Origin: Gracilimonas sp040117685
Lineage (GTDB): Bacteria; Bacteroidota; Rhodothermia; Balneolales; Balneolaceae
DNA length: 64,000 nucleotides
Assembly (NCBI RefSeq): GCF_040117685.2
Contig: NZ_JBEDYP020000013.1
Location: 62,001 to 126,000 of the forward strand
Direction: 5' to 3'
The notes under the pieces are model-generated. The model was given only the letters and a program-made list of their open reading frames with translations, was not told the origin of the DNA and ran no database searches. Shown piece by piece: positions 8,262-17,761 of this stretch; the stretch's first letter is position 1, and each line of letters begins with the position of its first letter. Position numbers and translations under genes: made by a program.

Positions 8262-8720
8262 GTGACTTACGTTAGCTTTTTGGAAACCCCCATCGGTTTT
8301 CTCCGCATCCTGTCGAATGGAGATGGGATCACCGAAATCAGGTTCATGGATTTTGACGGCCCGGAAGATCCTGATGTCCACACCGAATCTGCCAAAACTC
8401 AACTCAGGGAATATTTTGAGGGGCATCGTTCATCCTTTCAGTTAGAACTTCTTCCCCAGGGAACAGAATTTGAACAAAAAGTATGGAAACAACTCTTGGA
8501 AATTCCTCAGGGCTCAACCACTTCCTACGGAGCAATAGCCAAAAAAATCGGGGATGATAAAGCATCCCAGGCGGTAGGCAAAGCAAATGGGAAAAACCCC
8601 ATCGCTATCGTCATTCCATGTCATCGCGTAGTTGGTGCCGACAATAAGCTAACAGGCTATGCCGGAGGTGCCGACCGTAAAGAATGGCTGCTTAAACATG
8701 AAGGTGCTCTTCTCCTGTAA
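8262..8720 (+). CDS. ogt: Methylated-DNA--protein-cysteine S-methyltransferase
   Basis: Suicide DNA-repair enzyme that transfers alkyl groups from O6-alkylguanine to its own cysteine. The 152-residue protein has the catalytic IPCHRVVG motif with Cys120, preceded by the helix-turn-helix segment with PQGSTTSYGAIA at about 83-93. The length matches stand-alone Ogt proteins without the Ada regulatory domain. The start is GTG at 8262; MTYVSFLETPIG is a normal Ogt N-terminus, and the next ATG would delete the first beta strands. It appears to be a single-gene unit. Confidence 0.93.
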   Translation: MTYVSFLETPIGFLRILSNGDGITEIRFMDFDGPEDPDVHTESAKTQLREYFEGHRSSFQLELLPQGTEFEQKVWKQLLEIPQGSTTSYGAIAKKIGDDKASQAVGKANGKNPIAIVIPCHRVVGADNKLTGYAGGADRKEWLLKHEGALLL

Positions 8721-8791
8721 CTATTTTTTACGGTGAAATAGCCCACTAACCATTACATTCCGTCCAATTATTTCAATTATCCAACCACGCT

Positions 8792-10378
8792 ATGAAATTT
8801 TCGTCTTCACTGTTATTAATAATTGCCACCTTTTCATTAACCGTTCTGGCTCAAATGCCGGATGCTCCCGACCGCTCGGAGGGTGAGGGCCCTTATGAAC
8901 GATTGATCATCCGCGGGGTGAACCTGATTGATGGCACGGGCTCTCCAGCTACAGGTCCGGTTGATATCGTGGTTGAAGGAAACCGAATAGCATCTATCCA
9001 AACCGTTGGCTACCCTAATTTACCTATCAATGAAAACCGGCGCCCGGAAGCTGATGAGAACACCAAAGTGATTGATGCTGAGGGAATGTACATGCTGCCC
9101 GGCTTTTTTGATATGCACGCCCACACCGGAGGCGGTGCTCAGGGAACCACTCCTGAATATGTGTATAAACTCTGGCTGGCTCACGGCATCACTTCCATCA
9201 GAGAACCGGGTTCTTTTAATGGTATGGAATGGACACTTTTACATAAAGAAAGAAGCGGGAAGAATGAAATTACCGCTCCCCGAATTTCTGCCTGGATAGG
9301 ATTTGGCATGGGGCACGACGGCCCTATCACTACTGCAGCACAAGCCCGGAAATGGGTGCAGATGATTCATAAAGAAGGGGCTGATGGAATCAAGTTTTTC
9401 GGGGCCTCTCCGAAAGTGTACGCAGCTGCCATTGATGAAGCAAACAAACTGGGGCTGGGTACCATGACACACCACGCCCAAACCCGGGTAGTTTACAATG
9501 ATGCGCTGAAGTCGGCACAGCTCGGGCTTACCTCCATGACTCATTGGTATGGCTTGCCGGAATCTATGTTCGATGACAAAATTATTCAAGACTACCCTCT
9601 TGACTATAACTATAACAACGAGCAGCATCGGTTTGAGGAAGCCGGCAACCTCTGGAAGCAAGCCGCAGCTCCCGGTTCAGAAACCTGGGAATCGGTGATG
9701 GATGAGATGATAGAGCTCGATTTTACTCTGAATCCTACTTTTACCATTTACGAGGCAAATCGTGATTTGAGTGCACAGCGCCGGGCCGAGTGGCATGAAA
9801 AATACACCCTTCCCTCCTTATGGAAGTTCTATGCACCCAGCCGAATTTCTCATGGCTCCTATTGGATTGAATGGGGAACCGAGCAGGAAATCGCCTGGAA
9901 AGAAAACTTCAATCTGTGGATGCAATTTGTGAATGAATATAAAAACAAAGGAGGCCGGGTTACCCTTGGTTCCGATGCCGGCTATATCTATAAGCTGTAC
10001 GGATTTGGGTATATACAGGAGATGGAGTTATTTCGTGAAGCAGGTTTCCACCCGTTGGAAATTTTTCAATCCGCTTCGCTGAAAGCAGCAGAAGTATTGG
10101 GTGTGGATGATGAGCTTGGGACCATTGAAGTTGGGAAACTGGCTGATATGGTTATTGTGGATGGCAATCCCATGAAAAACCTGAAAGTGCTGTATGGCAC
10201 CGGAGCTATTTATGTGAATGATGAAAACCAGCCTGTACGTAAAGGAGGAGTCCGATATACCATCAAAGACGGAATTGTATTTGATGCCAAACAGCTACTC
10301 AAAGATGTCGCTGAAATGGTTGAAGCTGCCAAAGCCGAGGAAGATTTCAAAATAACCCAACCCGGTTTAGATTGGTAA
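8792..10378 (+). CDS. Exported metal-dependent amidohydrolase (imidazolonepropionase-like)
   Basis: The 528-residue protein has a cleavable signal peptide ending near VLAQ (residue 21). It belongs to the amidohydrolase superfamily: a small beta domain with IDGTGSP, the HAH metal motif at 109-111, a probable carbamylated-lysine position in the DGIKFF segment, TMTHHAQ, SMTHWYG and the late LGSDAG metal-binding Asp. Such periplasmic members in this phylum are usually annotated as dipeptidase- or imidazolonepropionase-like hydrolases; the true substrate is unknown. It converges on the M14 peptidase gene, with a shared hairpin between them. Confidence 0.85.
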   Translation: MKFSSSLLLIIATFSLTVLAQMPDAPDRSEGEGPYERLIIRGVNLIDGTGSPATGPVDIVVEGNRIASIQTVGYPNLPINENRRPEADENTKVIDAEGMYMLPGFFDMHAHTGGGAQGTTPEYVYKLWLAHGITSIREPGSFNGMEWTLLHKERSGKNEITAPRISAWIGFGMGHDGPITTAAQARKWVQMIHKEGADGIKFFGASPKVYAAAIDEANKLGLGTMTHHAQTRVVYNDALKSAQLGLTSMTHWYGLPESMFDDKIIQDYPLDYNYNNEQHRFEEAGNLWKQAAAPGSETWESVMDEMIELDFTLNPTFTIYEANRDLSAQRRAEWHEKYTLPSLWKFYAPSRISHGSYWIEWGTEQEIAWKENFNLWMQFVNEYKNKGGRVTLGSDAGYIYKLYGFGYIQEMELFREAGFHPLEIFQSASLKAAEVLGVDDELGTIEVGKLADMVIVDGNPMKNLKVLYGTGAIYVNDENQPVRKGGVRYTIKDGIVFDAKQLLKDVAEMVEAAKAEEDFKITQPGLDW

Positions 10379-10385
10379 TAACTCA

Positions 10386-10426
10386 CGGAGTTCACTGATC
10401 AACCTTTGTTTTTTCTGTGAACTCCG
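10386..10426. terminator. Hairpin between convergent hydrolase genes
   Basis: Perfect 10-bp arms CGGAGTTCAC and GTGAACTCCG at 10386-10395 and 10417-10426 flank a 21-nt T-rich loop. It sits between two convergent genes and may terminate both, though no T-run follows either arm directly. Confidence 0.5.
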
Positions 10427-10436
10427 CGATTTAATA

Positions 10437-13046
10437 TTACATACCAGGCAGTAGCATCACCGCATTTTGAACCATTCGGCTGGGCCCTACCCAAAACATG
10501 CGATACTGTGTGTTATCCAATAAGAAGACCACCTTTCCACTACCCATATTTTCTACAGCGGCAAAGGCTTTTCCAGCTGCTTTTTCTTTGTTCTCTTCAG
10601 ATGCATAACCCGAAGCCAGTACTTCTTCAGCATCTTTCACATAATAACCAACTGTTTGAAAAGAGGTGGCTGGAACTAGCCCATCATCGCCAAATTTGAG
10701 GGAGTACATTCGCGCAGGCATACCAAAAGCAAGAGGATTCGTGTTATCTATCATGGCTTTAAAAGCAGATCCCGGAATCCGTTCAAGACCAAATACGTCC
10801 TCTCTGTTGGCATACCTTGTATACGCTTTGGGGTCAACTTCGGTGGTATCTTCTTTCTCTTCTTCAAAAAGTTCAACATCGGTAAAACCCGACCTTTCTT
10901 TGGTTAGCCATGAAGCACTTCCTTCTGTGCCGATAAGTACGCCACCGCGTCGTACCCAATCTTTCACAGCTTCAATTTCACCTTCGCTCCATACGCTGCT
11001 TAATCCGCCCCAGGCACCCGGCATCAGAATAACATCGTACTCATCTAGGTCGCTGTTCGAAAAGCTTCCTGAACGAATTCGGCTTATACCAAGCTCCGTC
11101 CATTGATCGAACAGAAACCAAAGTTGACCAGCTGTGTACGAACTGAACGGTGAGTCAATCATCAAGGCAACATTGGGCTTCTCTACAGGCTGACTGTCTC
11201 CGGAAGCCAGGTCCATTCCTTCTGTCATACGCCCGGTGTTAAATCCTTTCACTATAACATTGGCTTCCCCTGCAATCTTCTGCATATCTGAAGCAATCCG
11301 GTCTCTTTTCTCATAATTTCTGCCCACTAATACAATCAGCGAGCCTTCTGAGAATGACTCTTCACCGTCATTAAAACTGCGACGTGCACTACGAACATTG
11401 TAATCCATTTCCCATAACTTGGCGAGTGCCTTTGGGGCGTGGCGTTGTTCCCAATCAATAACATAAGCGTATTGAGCCCCTGAGTTTTCCAGGCCGGATT
11501 TGTACGTCAATTCATCAGACACCATTTCAGTAGAAACCCCAACACCTCGTGTAGTCCAGGCCGCATCCAGATTATAGGCCAAGGGTACCGCCCATGTGGC
11601 CATGTCGTACATAACCGAATCCTCGATTTCCATCTGCTTCCTGAACAGAGTATTTATAAATAAATGCTTTGGCTGATCTGTTTTTATAATAAAATCGCCG
11701 GCTGCAAATCTTCGGTTTGAAGAAGTTCCGTCCCAATAGTTGTAAGAATCCCGTTGTGTAAAGTTTTCAGTTGCCCGCTCAACTTTCACACCATGCTTCA
11801 ACATCAGGTTTACCACCTGGTATGTGTAGTCATTCTCATTATTGGGCAGAATGTATGCTTTTGTATTTCCCTTTTGAGTAGTTTGGGAAACTGATTCCTT
11901 AAAGTACCCTAACAGTCCTTGTTTATTCTCCACCGCCGTTTTAACAATGGAAACCCCGTTGGTATAGTGATCGAAAACCCGTTGACGGAGCGTAAGTACA
12001 TAACCATCATCGGTTTCAACGGCTCTTCCGCCACGGCTGTGCCCCCCCTGTTCTGCCAACATCCCGATTCCTCCCATAATGCTTGGATAAGACGAACCAT
12101 ATCCCGGATAAAAGAAATCGAAAGCCTCACGGGTTGCATAGTTTACTCCCGCTGCATCCAGTTCTTCAATTAAACCTCTTCCAAAAGTATCGGCCCAGTC
12201 ATCATATTTCGAGGGTAATTCCAGGTTGCGTGGAGTAGTTCCCGGCATAGCAAAATAGTTGTTGTTAAACCCTTGCTCATGAAAATCCATGTGTACCTGT
12301 GGCATCCATTGTTGATAGGCTGCGATTCTTCCCTGAGATTCAGGGTGAACCAGCCATACCCAATCACGGTTCAGGTCAAACCAATAATGATTAGTACGTC
12401 CACCCGGCCAAATTTCATCATGCTCAAGGTCGTCGGCATTCGTGTTCAATACATTAGCTCGTGAAGATTTGTACCAGTACACATACCGGTCGCGCCCATC
12501 GGGGTTAATCATAGGGTCAATAATAACCACCGAATTCTGTAGCCAATTTTCCGTCTCCTGGTCAGCCCCGGCTGCCAGTCGGTATGCCGTTTGCATAGCA
12601 GCCTCACTGCTGGAGGGCTCATTACCGTGCACGTTATAGCTTAGCCACACCACCACTGGTTTGTCATTAATACCCGCAGATTCAGGATTATTAGCCAGTT
12701 CAAGGTTCGCCTGCCGAATGGATTCGATATCCGCCTGATTCTCCTCCGAAGTAATGACCGCATAATATAAATCACGACCCTCGTAGGTAGTGCCATACCT
12801 GTGGAAAGTCAGTCTATCCGATTCCGAATCCAGTTGTTTAAAGTAATCCATAACCCGATGGTGAAAGGTATATTCCTTACCCAGTTCATATCCCAGGTAT
12901 TCTGCAGGTGAGGTTATCTCTGAATCATAACTCAGGTTGGGATGAAACTGGAACCGTTCGTAGGCAAATTCATCCTGAGCTAATGCCTGGTTTGATGCCA
13001 GTAAACAAATGCCGGATACGAAGAGAAATTTTAGCAGTGATTTCAT
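10437..13046 (-). CDS. Exported M14-family zinc carboxypeptidase
   Basis: An 869-residue secreted metallopeptidase. The signal peptide ends at ALAQ (residue 24). The M14 zinc motif HGNE gives His140 and Glu143; NPDGR at 181-185 supplies the substrate-binding Asn/Arg region; the third zinc ligand lies in the HMDFHE segment at 252-257. The long C-terminal half includes a segment around MLPGAWGG-like hydrophobic turns that resembles the glutamine-amidotransferase-like fold often attached to these enzymes. It probably trims peptides in the periplasm or outside the cell, fitting the protein-degrading set in this window (DPP-IV, amidohydrolase). Confidence 0.88.
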   Translation of the reverse strand: MKSLLKFLFVSGICLLASNQALAQDEFAYERFQFHPNLSYDSEITSPAEYLGYELGKEYTFHHRVMDYFKQLDSESDRLTFHRYGTTYEGRDLYYAVITSEENQADIESIRQANLELANNPESAGINDKPVVVWLSYNVHGNEPSSSEAAMQTAYRLAAGADQETENWLQNSVVIIDPMINPDGRDRYVYWYKSSRANVLNTNADDLEHDEIWPGGRTNHYWFDLNRDWVWLVHPESQGRIAAYQQWMPQVHMDFHEQGFNNNYFAMPGTTPRNLELPSKYDDWADTFGRGLIEELDAAGVNYATREAFDFFYPGYGSSYPSIMGGIGMLAEQGGHSRGGRAVETDDGYVLTLRQRVFDHYTNGVSIVKTAVENKQGLLGYFKESVSQTTQKGNTKAYILPNNENDYTYQVVNLMLKHGVKVERATENFTQRDSYNYWDGTSSNRRFAAGDFIIKTDQPKHLFINTLFRKQMEIEDSVMYDMATWAVPLAYNLDAAWTTRGVGVSTEMVSDELTYKSGLENSGAQYAYVIDWEQRHAPKALAKLWEMDYNVRSARRSFNDGEESFSEGSLIVLVGRNYEKRDRIASDMQKIAGEANVIVKGFNTGRMTEGMDLASGDSQPVEKPNVALMIDSPFSSYTAGQLWFLFDQWTELGISRIRSGSFSNSDLDEYDVILMPGAWGGLSSVWSEGEIEAVKDWVRRGGVLIGTEGSASWLTKERSGFTDVELFEEEKEDTTEVDPKAYTRYANREDVFGLERIPGSAFKAMIDNTNPLAFGMPARMYSLKFGDDGLVPATSFQTVGYYVKDAEEVLASGYASEENKEKAAGKAFAAVENMGSGKVVFLLDNTQYRMFWVGPSRMVQNAVMLLPGM

Positions 13047-13160
13047 AGTGAGGATTTTAGGTACTCAACTGTAGTATGGCAGCTGATGACTGAATGATTT
13101 ATGGTTAGTTAATAATAAGAGTATTCCGTTAAGAATAAAGTCTTTTGCTTTTTGAGGATT

Positions 13161-13178
13161 TATCTCAATTTTGAGATA
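13161..13178. promoter_or_regulatory. Palindrome overlapping a start codon
   Basis: TATCTCAATTTTGAGATA is a perfect inverted repeat of two 8-bp arms around TT. Its last base is the A of the ATG at 13178. It could be an operator, or an RNA hairpin that masks the translation start. There is no direct evidence for a regulator. Confidence 0.45.
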
Positions 13179-14764
13179 TGAAAAAAGCGCTAAAAGTTTT
13201 TTTAATATTTGTTATATCTGTAACAATTCTTGCAGGAGCCGCTGCCTTCATCGCCCCTGCCTTTTTAACCGCTCCCCTGAAGAAAGCTCTTACTGAAGAA
13301 TTCAACCGTCAAACCGATCAGGATTTCATCCTCGATTTCTCCACTTTCGATATCGGAATTCTGATGCGTTCAATCACTGTAGATTCCATCGTTGTTCGCC
13401 CGGATAGTGCCTCACCAACTATTAATAAAGTTTCGGCAGCGTCAGTTTCTATAGAGGGAATTAAATGGCTGAGTCTGATTAATAAACCCTTTCCGAATTT
13501 TGACCGGATAATCATTCAAGAGCCGGATGTAGAGTTATATTTGCGTGATTTTTCCTCATCAACATTTACTAATTCCGGCAACAGCACTAATAACGACATA
13601 GCAAAAAAACCGGCCTCCTTTAATTTGATAATTAATGATGGCCAGGGCAGAATCATCAGACCCAATAAGCAGGAAGTTTTCCGGGTGGATAACATCTCCG
13701 TAGAAGCCAATGATGTAAACATAAATAAGCTTCTGGATGGCTCTCAGTTTATTTTTATGGATAACCTGATTGTTGATGGCTCAGGTTTGCGGTTTTCCAT
13801 GGAGCGGAAGCTGTATGAGATTACAGCAGGTGATTTTACTTTCAATAAAAACTCACAATACGCTTCCCTTGCTGATTTCAATCTTACCCCTCTGGCGCCC
13901 AAATATCGTTTCTCCGAAATCAAAAACCGGCAAATTGACCGAATAGATCTAAGTATTCCTAACATTGAGTTTATAGGTTTCGAAATGTCCACTCTGGCAA
14001 ACAAACATTTTGAACTGGACTCGTTGCATATTGCAGGAGCGCGCATGGAAGTGTTTCGGGATAAATATAAGGAGCGGCCGCCGGGTATTAACCCTAAGCC
14101 ATTGCTTTACGAAATAGCGACCTCAACCGATTTCTCATTCGGGCTGAATAAGGCTGTCATTTCAAATGCTGACATCACCTATGAAGAGCATAAACCTCCG
14201 GCTCAAAAAACAGGCAGCATCACTTTTAATAATATTAATGCCTCGATACAGGACTTCAGAACAAAGTCCCATCCAGAGTTTCGTGAAGATTCCCTGAAAC
14301 TGGATGTAGAAACACTGTTCATGAATACTTCCAGAATGACTCTGGATGTCGGTTATGCCACTTTTGACAGAAATAACACCCATACGATTAGTGTCAACCT
14401 GGATAGTTTTGACCCCAAAGAGGCCGGTGATATGCTTCAGCATGTGGGCTTTGTAAGAATTGAAGATGGACTAGTAGAAAATATGCGTGCGAACTATACA
14501 CTCAACACTGCAAAAGCCTCCGGTGAAGTAAAAATTCTATATCGCGATTTAAAAGTATCTTTTCTGAATAAAGATAACCCTGAGAAAACAGGCCTAAAGC
14601 AGCAGTTTGGAGATTTCATAGCTAATACTTTTGTACTGAAATCAGATAACCTGGGGGAAGATCCCCGGATCGGCGCAATTAATTTTGAACGTGAAATTGA
14701 GAAGTCGATTTTTGCCTATTGGTGGAAATCTCTTTTGGATGGAATTAAAGAAGTGATCAGATAA
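13178..14764 (+). CDS. AsmA-like inner-membrane-anchored protein
   Basis: The 528-residue protein has one N-terminal membrane segment (about residues 7-29) and then a long beta-rich domain with repeated patterns such as DFSTFDIGILMRSITVDSI, a layout seen in the AsmA/DUF748 group of proteins linked to envelope lipid transport and outer-membrane homeostasis. I cannot place it in a specific subfamily. It is four bases upstream of the PLP-dehydratase gene, so the two are probably co-transcribed although no functional link is obvious. A palindrome overlaps its start codon. Confidence 0.65.
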   Translation: MKKALKVFLIFVISVTILAGAAAFIAPAFLTAPLKKALTEEFNRQTDQDFILDFSTFDIGILMRSITVDSIVVRPDSASPTINKVSAASVSIEGIKWLSLINKPFPNFDRIIIQEPDVELYLRDFSSSTFTNSGNSTNNDIAKKPASFNLIINDGQGRIIRPNKQEVFRVDNISVEANDVNINKLLDGSQFIFMDNLIVDGSGLRFSMERKLYEITAGDFTFNKNSQYASLADFNLTPLAPKYRFSEIKNRQIDRIDLSIPNIEFIGFEMSTLANKHFELDSLHIAGARMEVFRDKYKERPPGINPKPLLYEIATSTDFSFGLNKAVISNADITYEEHKPPAQKTGSITFNNINASIQDFRTKSHPEFREDSLKLDVETLFMNTSRMTLDVGYATFDRNNTHTISVNLDSFDPKEAGDMLQHVGFVRIEDGLVENMRANYTLNTAKASGEVKILYRDLKVSFLNKDNPEKTGLKQQFGDFIANTFVLKSDNLGEDPRIGAINFEREIEKSIFAYWWKSLLDGIKEVIR

Positions 14765-14768
14765 ATCT

Positions 14769-15725
14769 ATGGAAACCATACTTACCCCTCCCACTCTCGC
14801 GAATGTTGAAGAAGCCAGGAAACGCATTTCAGAGTATGCTCATCGTACTCCTCTGTTAAGCAGTAAACAAGTGAATCAAAAAACAGGGGGGCAAATTTTC
14901 TTTAAGTGTGAAAACTTTCAGAAAGTTGGGGCCTTTAAATTTCGGGGGGCAAGTAACGCCATTTTTTCATTGAGTAAAGAAGAAGCCACAATGGGTGTTG
15001 CTACTCATTCCTCCGGGAACCATGCTCAGGCTCTGGCTTTAGCTGCCCGGCTTCGCGGGATTCCGGCATACGTGGTGATGCCAGAAAATGCCCCAAAGGT
15101 GAAAGTGAAAGCCGTTAAAAATTATGGAGCTGAAATCACCTTTTGTGAATCCACTCTGCAGGCCCGTGAATCTACTCTGGAACAGGTAGTGGCTAAGACC
15201 GGAGCTACTTTTATTCATCCCTACAACGATGCCCGGATTATAGCGGGGCAGGGAACGGCGGCCATGGAAGTACTGGAAGATCATCCCGACCTGGATATGA
15301 TTATGGCCCCTGTAGGCGGCGGAGGGCTGTTGAGTGGTACCGCATTGGCAGCAAAGTCGATTAAGCCGGATATAAAAGTAATCGGTGCTGAACCCGCGAA
15401 TGCTGATGACGCTTTTCGCTCATTCCAAAAAGGAGAATTAATTCCCGTTCAAAATCCCGACACCATAGCTGATGGCCTCAGAACTTCATTGGGCGAGCTC
15501 CCTTTTTCACTAATCCGGAAGTATGTGGATGATATCGTAACCGTCCCTGAAGAGTCTATTATTGAGGCAATGCGGTACGTCTGGGAACGCCTGAATATGG
15601 TTATTGAAGCATCCTGTGCCGTCCCCGTTGCTGCTGTATTTGAGCAGAAAATTGATGTTAAGGGTAAAAAAGTGGCCATCATCATTACCGGGGGTAATGT
15701 AGACTTGGATAATCTGCCTTGGTGA
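14769..15725 (+). CDS. PLP-dependent threonine/serine dehydratase or serine racemase
   Basis: A fold-type II PLP enzyme of 318 residues. Lys57 in AFKFRGA forms the Schiff base, SSGNHAQ at 81-87 binds the substrate carboxylate, and the glycine loop PVGGGGLLSG at 181-190 binds the PLP phosphate. There is no C-terminal ACT regulatory domain, so it resembles catabolic threonine dehydratase or serine racemase rather than the biosynthetic IlvA. Which reaction dominates cannot be read from the sequence. The start ATG at 14769 lies four bases after the AsmA-like gene. Confidence 0.88.
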   Translation: METILTPPTLANVEEARKRISEYAHRTPLLSSKQVNQKTGGQIFFKCENFQKVGAFKFRGASNAIFSLSKEEATMGVATHSSGNHAQALALAARLRGIPAYVVMPENAPKVKVKAVKNYGAEITFCESTLQARESTLEQVVAKTGATFIHPYNDARIIAGQGTAAMEVLEDHPDLDMIMAPVGGGGLLSGTALAAKSIKPDIKVIGAEPANADDAFRSFQKGELIPVQNPDTIADGLRTSLGELPFSLIRKYVDDIVTVPEESIIEAMRYVWERLNMVIEASCAVPVAAVFEQKIDVKGKKVAIIITGGNVDLDNLPW

Positions 15726-15794
15726 TCATTTTCTTTTTTACGAAGTGAAACAATTGCCTTTGTAAATTCGTCCATAGGTAAACAATCTATTGCC

Positions 15795-16670
15795 ATGGGA
15801 AAAAAAGAAGACCACAAAACACGCTCTTTCACCAACGATCTGGATCACAATTTTGATGATGATCACGATCCGGATTTTGATTTGGATGAATATATTCGCC
15901 GGCAAAGCGAGCCAACCTCCCACATGCCATTGCAGGAAGAAACTAAAGATCCGGATAGCTACCTCTTCAAAAATGCCATCCTTATTTTTATCGTTTTTGC
16001 AGCAGCTTTTCTGTGGTTTAACAGCTGGAGTGATACAGAATCCTGGAGATACATTTTTGGCGGGGGTGACCAGACCACAGAAGTGACAGCCGGGGCACCG
16101 GGAGTCGGCCAGCTTGATATTTCTATTCCACAGCCTCCGCAAGTACCACCGGTACCCGGTGTAGAAGTTCCACCCGCACCTCCGGCTCCTTCTCTTGATA
16201 TGACGATCACAGAATATTTATCAGTATTACAGGATCGGGGCTATCTTGGGGATGAAATATCAGGATTCTCAGCCCGTCAACTTTATGATGCTAATGTCCC
16301 CGTATCCTATCTCGATGAGCTTCAGAATGCTGGTTTTCTGGAGGACCTCTCCTTTGTATATATTTCCAACTACTACCAAAACCAGATCCCGTTACCCTAT
16401 CTCAAAAGTTTACAGGATGCCGGGGTTTATGAAGAGCTTTCGTTTGTAGATGTAACGGCCTTTTATAATGATGACATCCCTGTAGAGTACCTCGTAACTT
16501 TAAATGAAGCCGGCTATCTTGAGGACCTTTCTTTCGTGTATGTAACCAATTTTTATAACGCAGGTGTAACCGTTGAATTCCTTGATCAGCTGAAAGAACA
16601 GGGACTTTATGAAGATCTCAATTTTCTGGATATCGTAGATTTATATCAGCGGGAAAACAGCGACGATTAA
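15795..16670 (+). CDS. Single-pass membrane protein with 30-residue helical repeats (paralogue 1)
   Basis: No family name recognised. The 291 residues divide into an acidic cytoplasmic head with the motif DPDFDLDEYIR (25-35), one membrane segment (about 60-76, LFKNAILIFIVFAAAFLW), a proline-rich linker (110-133), and a C-terminal domain of exact 30-residue repeats at 151-180, 181-210, 211-240 and 241-270, plus a partial one. Repeat consensus: YLEDLSFVxVxxFYN, then a PVEYLxxLxxAG helix. It is followed 25 bp later by a paralogue with the same layout. Similar GV-x-x-x-YL patterns occur in repeats attached to M56/anti-sigma-type membrane proteins, which suggests protein-protein contact in the periplasm; this is inference. 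Confidence 0.75.
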   Translation: MGKKEDHKTRSFTNDLDHNFDDDHDPDFDLDEYIRRQSEPTSHMPLQEETKDPDSYLFKNAILIFIVFAAAFLWFNSWSDTESWRYIFGGGDQTTEVTAGAPGVGQLDISIPQPPQVPPVPGVEVPPAPPAPSLDMTITEYLSVLQDRGYLGDEISGFSARQLYDANVPVSYLDELQNAGFLEDLSFVYISNYYQNQIPLPYLKSLQDAGVYEELSFVDVTAFYNDDIPVEYLVTLNEAGYLEDLSFVYVTNFYNAGVTVEFLDQLKEQGLYEDLNFLDIVDLYQRENSDD

Positions 16671-16695
16671 ACCTTTTGAGCTTGAGTAACTGACT

Positions 16696-17667
16696 ATGAA
16701 AACAAAGTACAAAAACAGTGGAACCGATCCGGAGTTTGATCTGGATGAATATATCCGTGAGAAAAGTCAGGAACCTGATAATATTGGCTTTCAACCTTTA
16801 CCGCCTGAAGAAGATGATGGCTCCTTGTTTAAGAACGCCGTTCTGATTTTCATGGTGTTTGCAGCATCATTCCTTTGGTACCACGATTGGAGTCCGGCCC
16901 AGGCCTGGTCTTCCGTTTTTGGGAGTGGGCAGCAAAGTGTAAACGTCAATGTTCCTGATATCAACATTAATATCCCTGATATTGACATCCCTGAGATGGC
17001 ACCTTTACCGAATTTCAGTTTTGAGGGTGGCTTTGCAGATTATTTAGTCGCAATTAATGATGCCGGTTTGGATGACATCTATTCGAACTCAGGATATCAG
17101 GCCTTATATCAAACCGGTGTACCTATCGATTATCTTGAGCAACTGAATGATGCCGGTTATTTGGAAAATGATTTCTCTTATTCGGCTGTCATCGGGCTTT
17201 ACAACAGTGGCGTTCCTATAGAGTACATAAACGGGCTGAGCGAAATGAATTTGCTGGGTGAATTCTCCTATTCGGCAATTATTGGGCTATATAACTCCGG
17301 AGTTACTTTAAATTATATTTCCTCTCTGGAAGAATCCGGTTACCTGGATGAATTTTCTTACTCTGCCATCATTGGATTGTATAATGGAGATGTAACTATT
17401 GATTACCTGAACTCTTTATTTGAAAATGGTTATCAGGATGCATTTTCTTATTCGGCCATTATCGGACTATACAATAGCGGGGTTACCGTTGATTACCTGA
17501 ATCAGCTTTCACAGTATGATTTATTGGAGCAGTTTTCTTATTCCGCCATCATTGGCATGTACAACTCAGGAGTAACTGCCGATTATATAAACGGTTTAGC
17601 GGACAGAGATCTTCTTGATGATTTAAGCTACTCGGATATTATTCGAATGTATAACGTGGATCAATGA
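16696..17667 (+). CDS. Single-pass membrane protein with 30-residue helical repeats (paralogue 2)
   Basis: Paralogue of the preceding gene, 323 residues. The head carries DPEFDLDEYIR (11-21), the membrane segment is LFKNAVLIFMVFAASFLW (44-61), and the linker is an Asn/Pro/Asp-rich string of NVP/DIN/IP words (82-100). The C-terminal domain has six units whose core word SYSAIIGLYN or a variant starts at 161, 191, 221, 251, 281 and 311, exactly 30 residues apart, each followed by SGVTxDYLNxL. The DNA of the units differs at many synonymous positions (TTCTCTTAT, TTCTCCTAT, TTTTCTTAC), so the amino-acid repeat looks maintained by selection rather than freshly duplicated. Function unknown; an extended solenoid facing the periplasm is my inference. 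Confidence 0.78.
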   Translation: MKTKYKNSGTDPEFDLDEYIREKSQEPDNIGFQPLPPEEDDGSLFKNAVLIFMVFAASFLWYHDWSPAQAWSSVFGSGQQSVNVNVPDININIPDIDIPEMAPLPNFSFEGGFADYLVAINDAGLDDIYSNSGYQALYQTGVPIDYLEQLNDAGYLENDFSYSAVIGLYNSGVPIEYINGLSEMNLLGEFSYSAIIGLYNSGVTLNYISSLEESGYLDEFSYSAIIGLYNGDVTIDYLNSLFENGYQDAFSYSAIIGLYNSGVTVDYLNQLSQYDLLEQFSYSAIIGMYNSGVTADYINGLADRDLLDDLSYSDIIRMYNVDQ

Positions 17668-17697
17668 CTAATGACCAATGACCAATGACCAATGACC
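17663..17697. repeat. Tandem heptamer array (AATGACC) over a stop codon
   Basis: Five contiguous 7-bp units (AATGACT, then AATGACC four times). The first unit contains the TGA stop of the upstream gene. Direct orientation only; a GGTCA word further on (about 17722) is the only hint of an inverted partner. Confidence 0.85.
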
Positions 17698-17761
17698 AAA
17701 ATTTGAAAACATTCAGAAGCTGGTCACTAGAATTTGTTATTTGGGACTTGAGAAATGGAAT

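Noticed and set aside
17663..17697. Possible CRISPR-like repeat
   Set aside because: The unit is only 7 bp with no spacers, so it is a tandem heptamer array, not a CRISPR.
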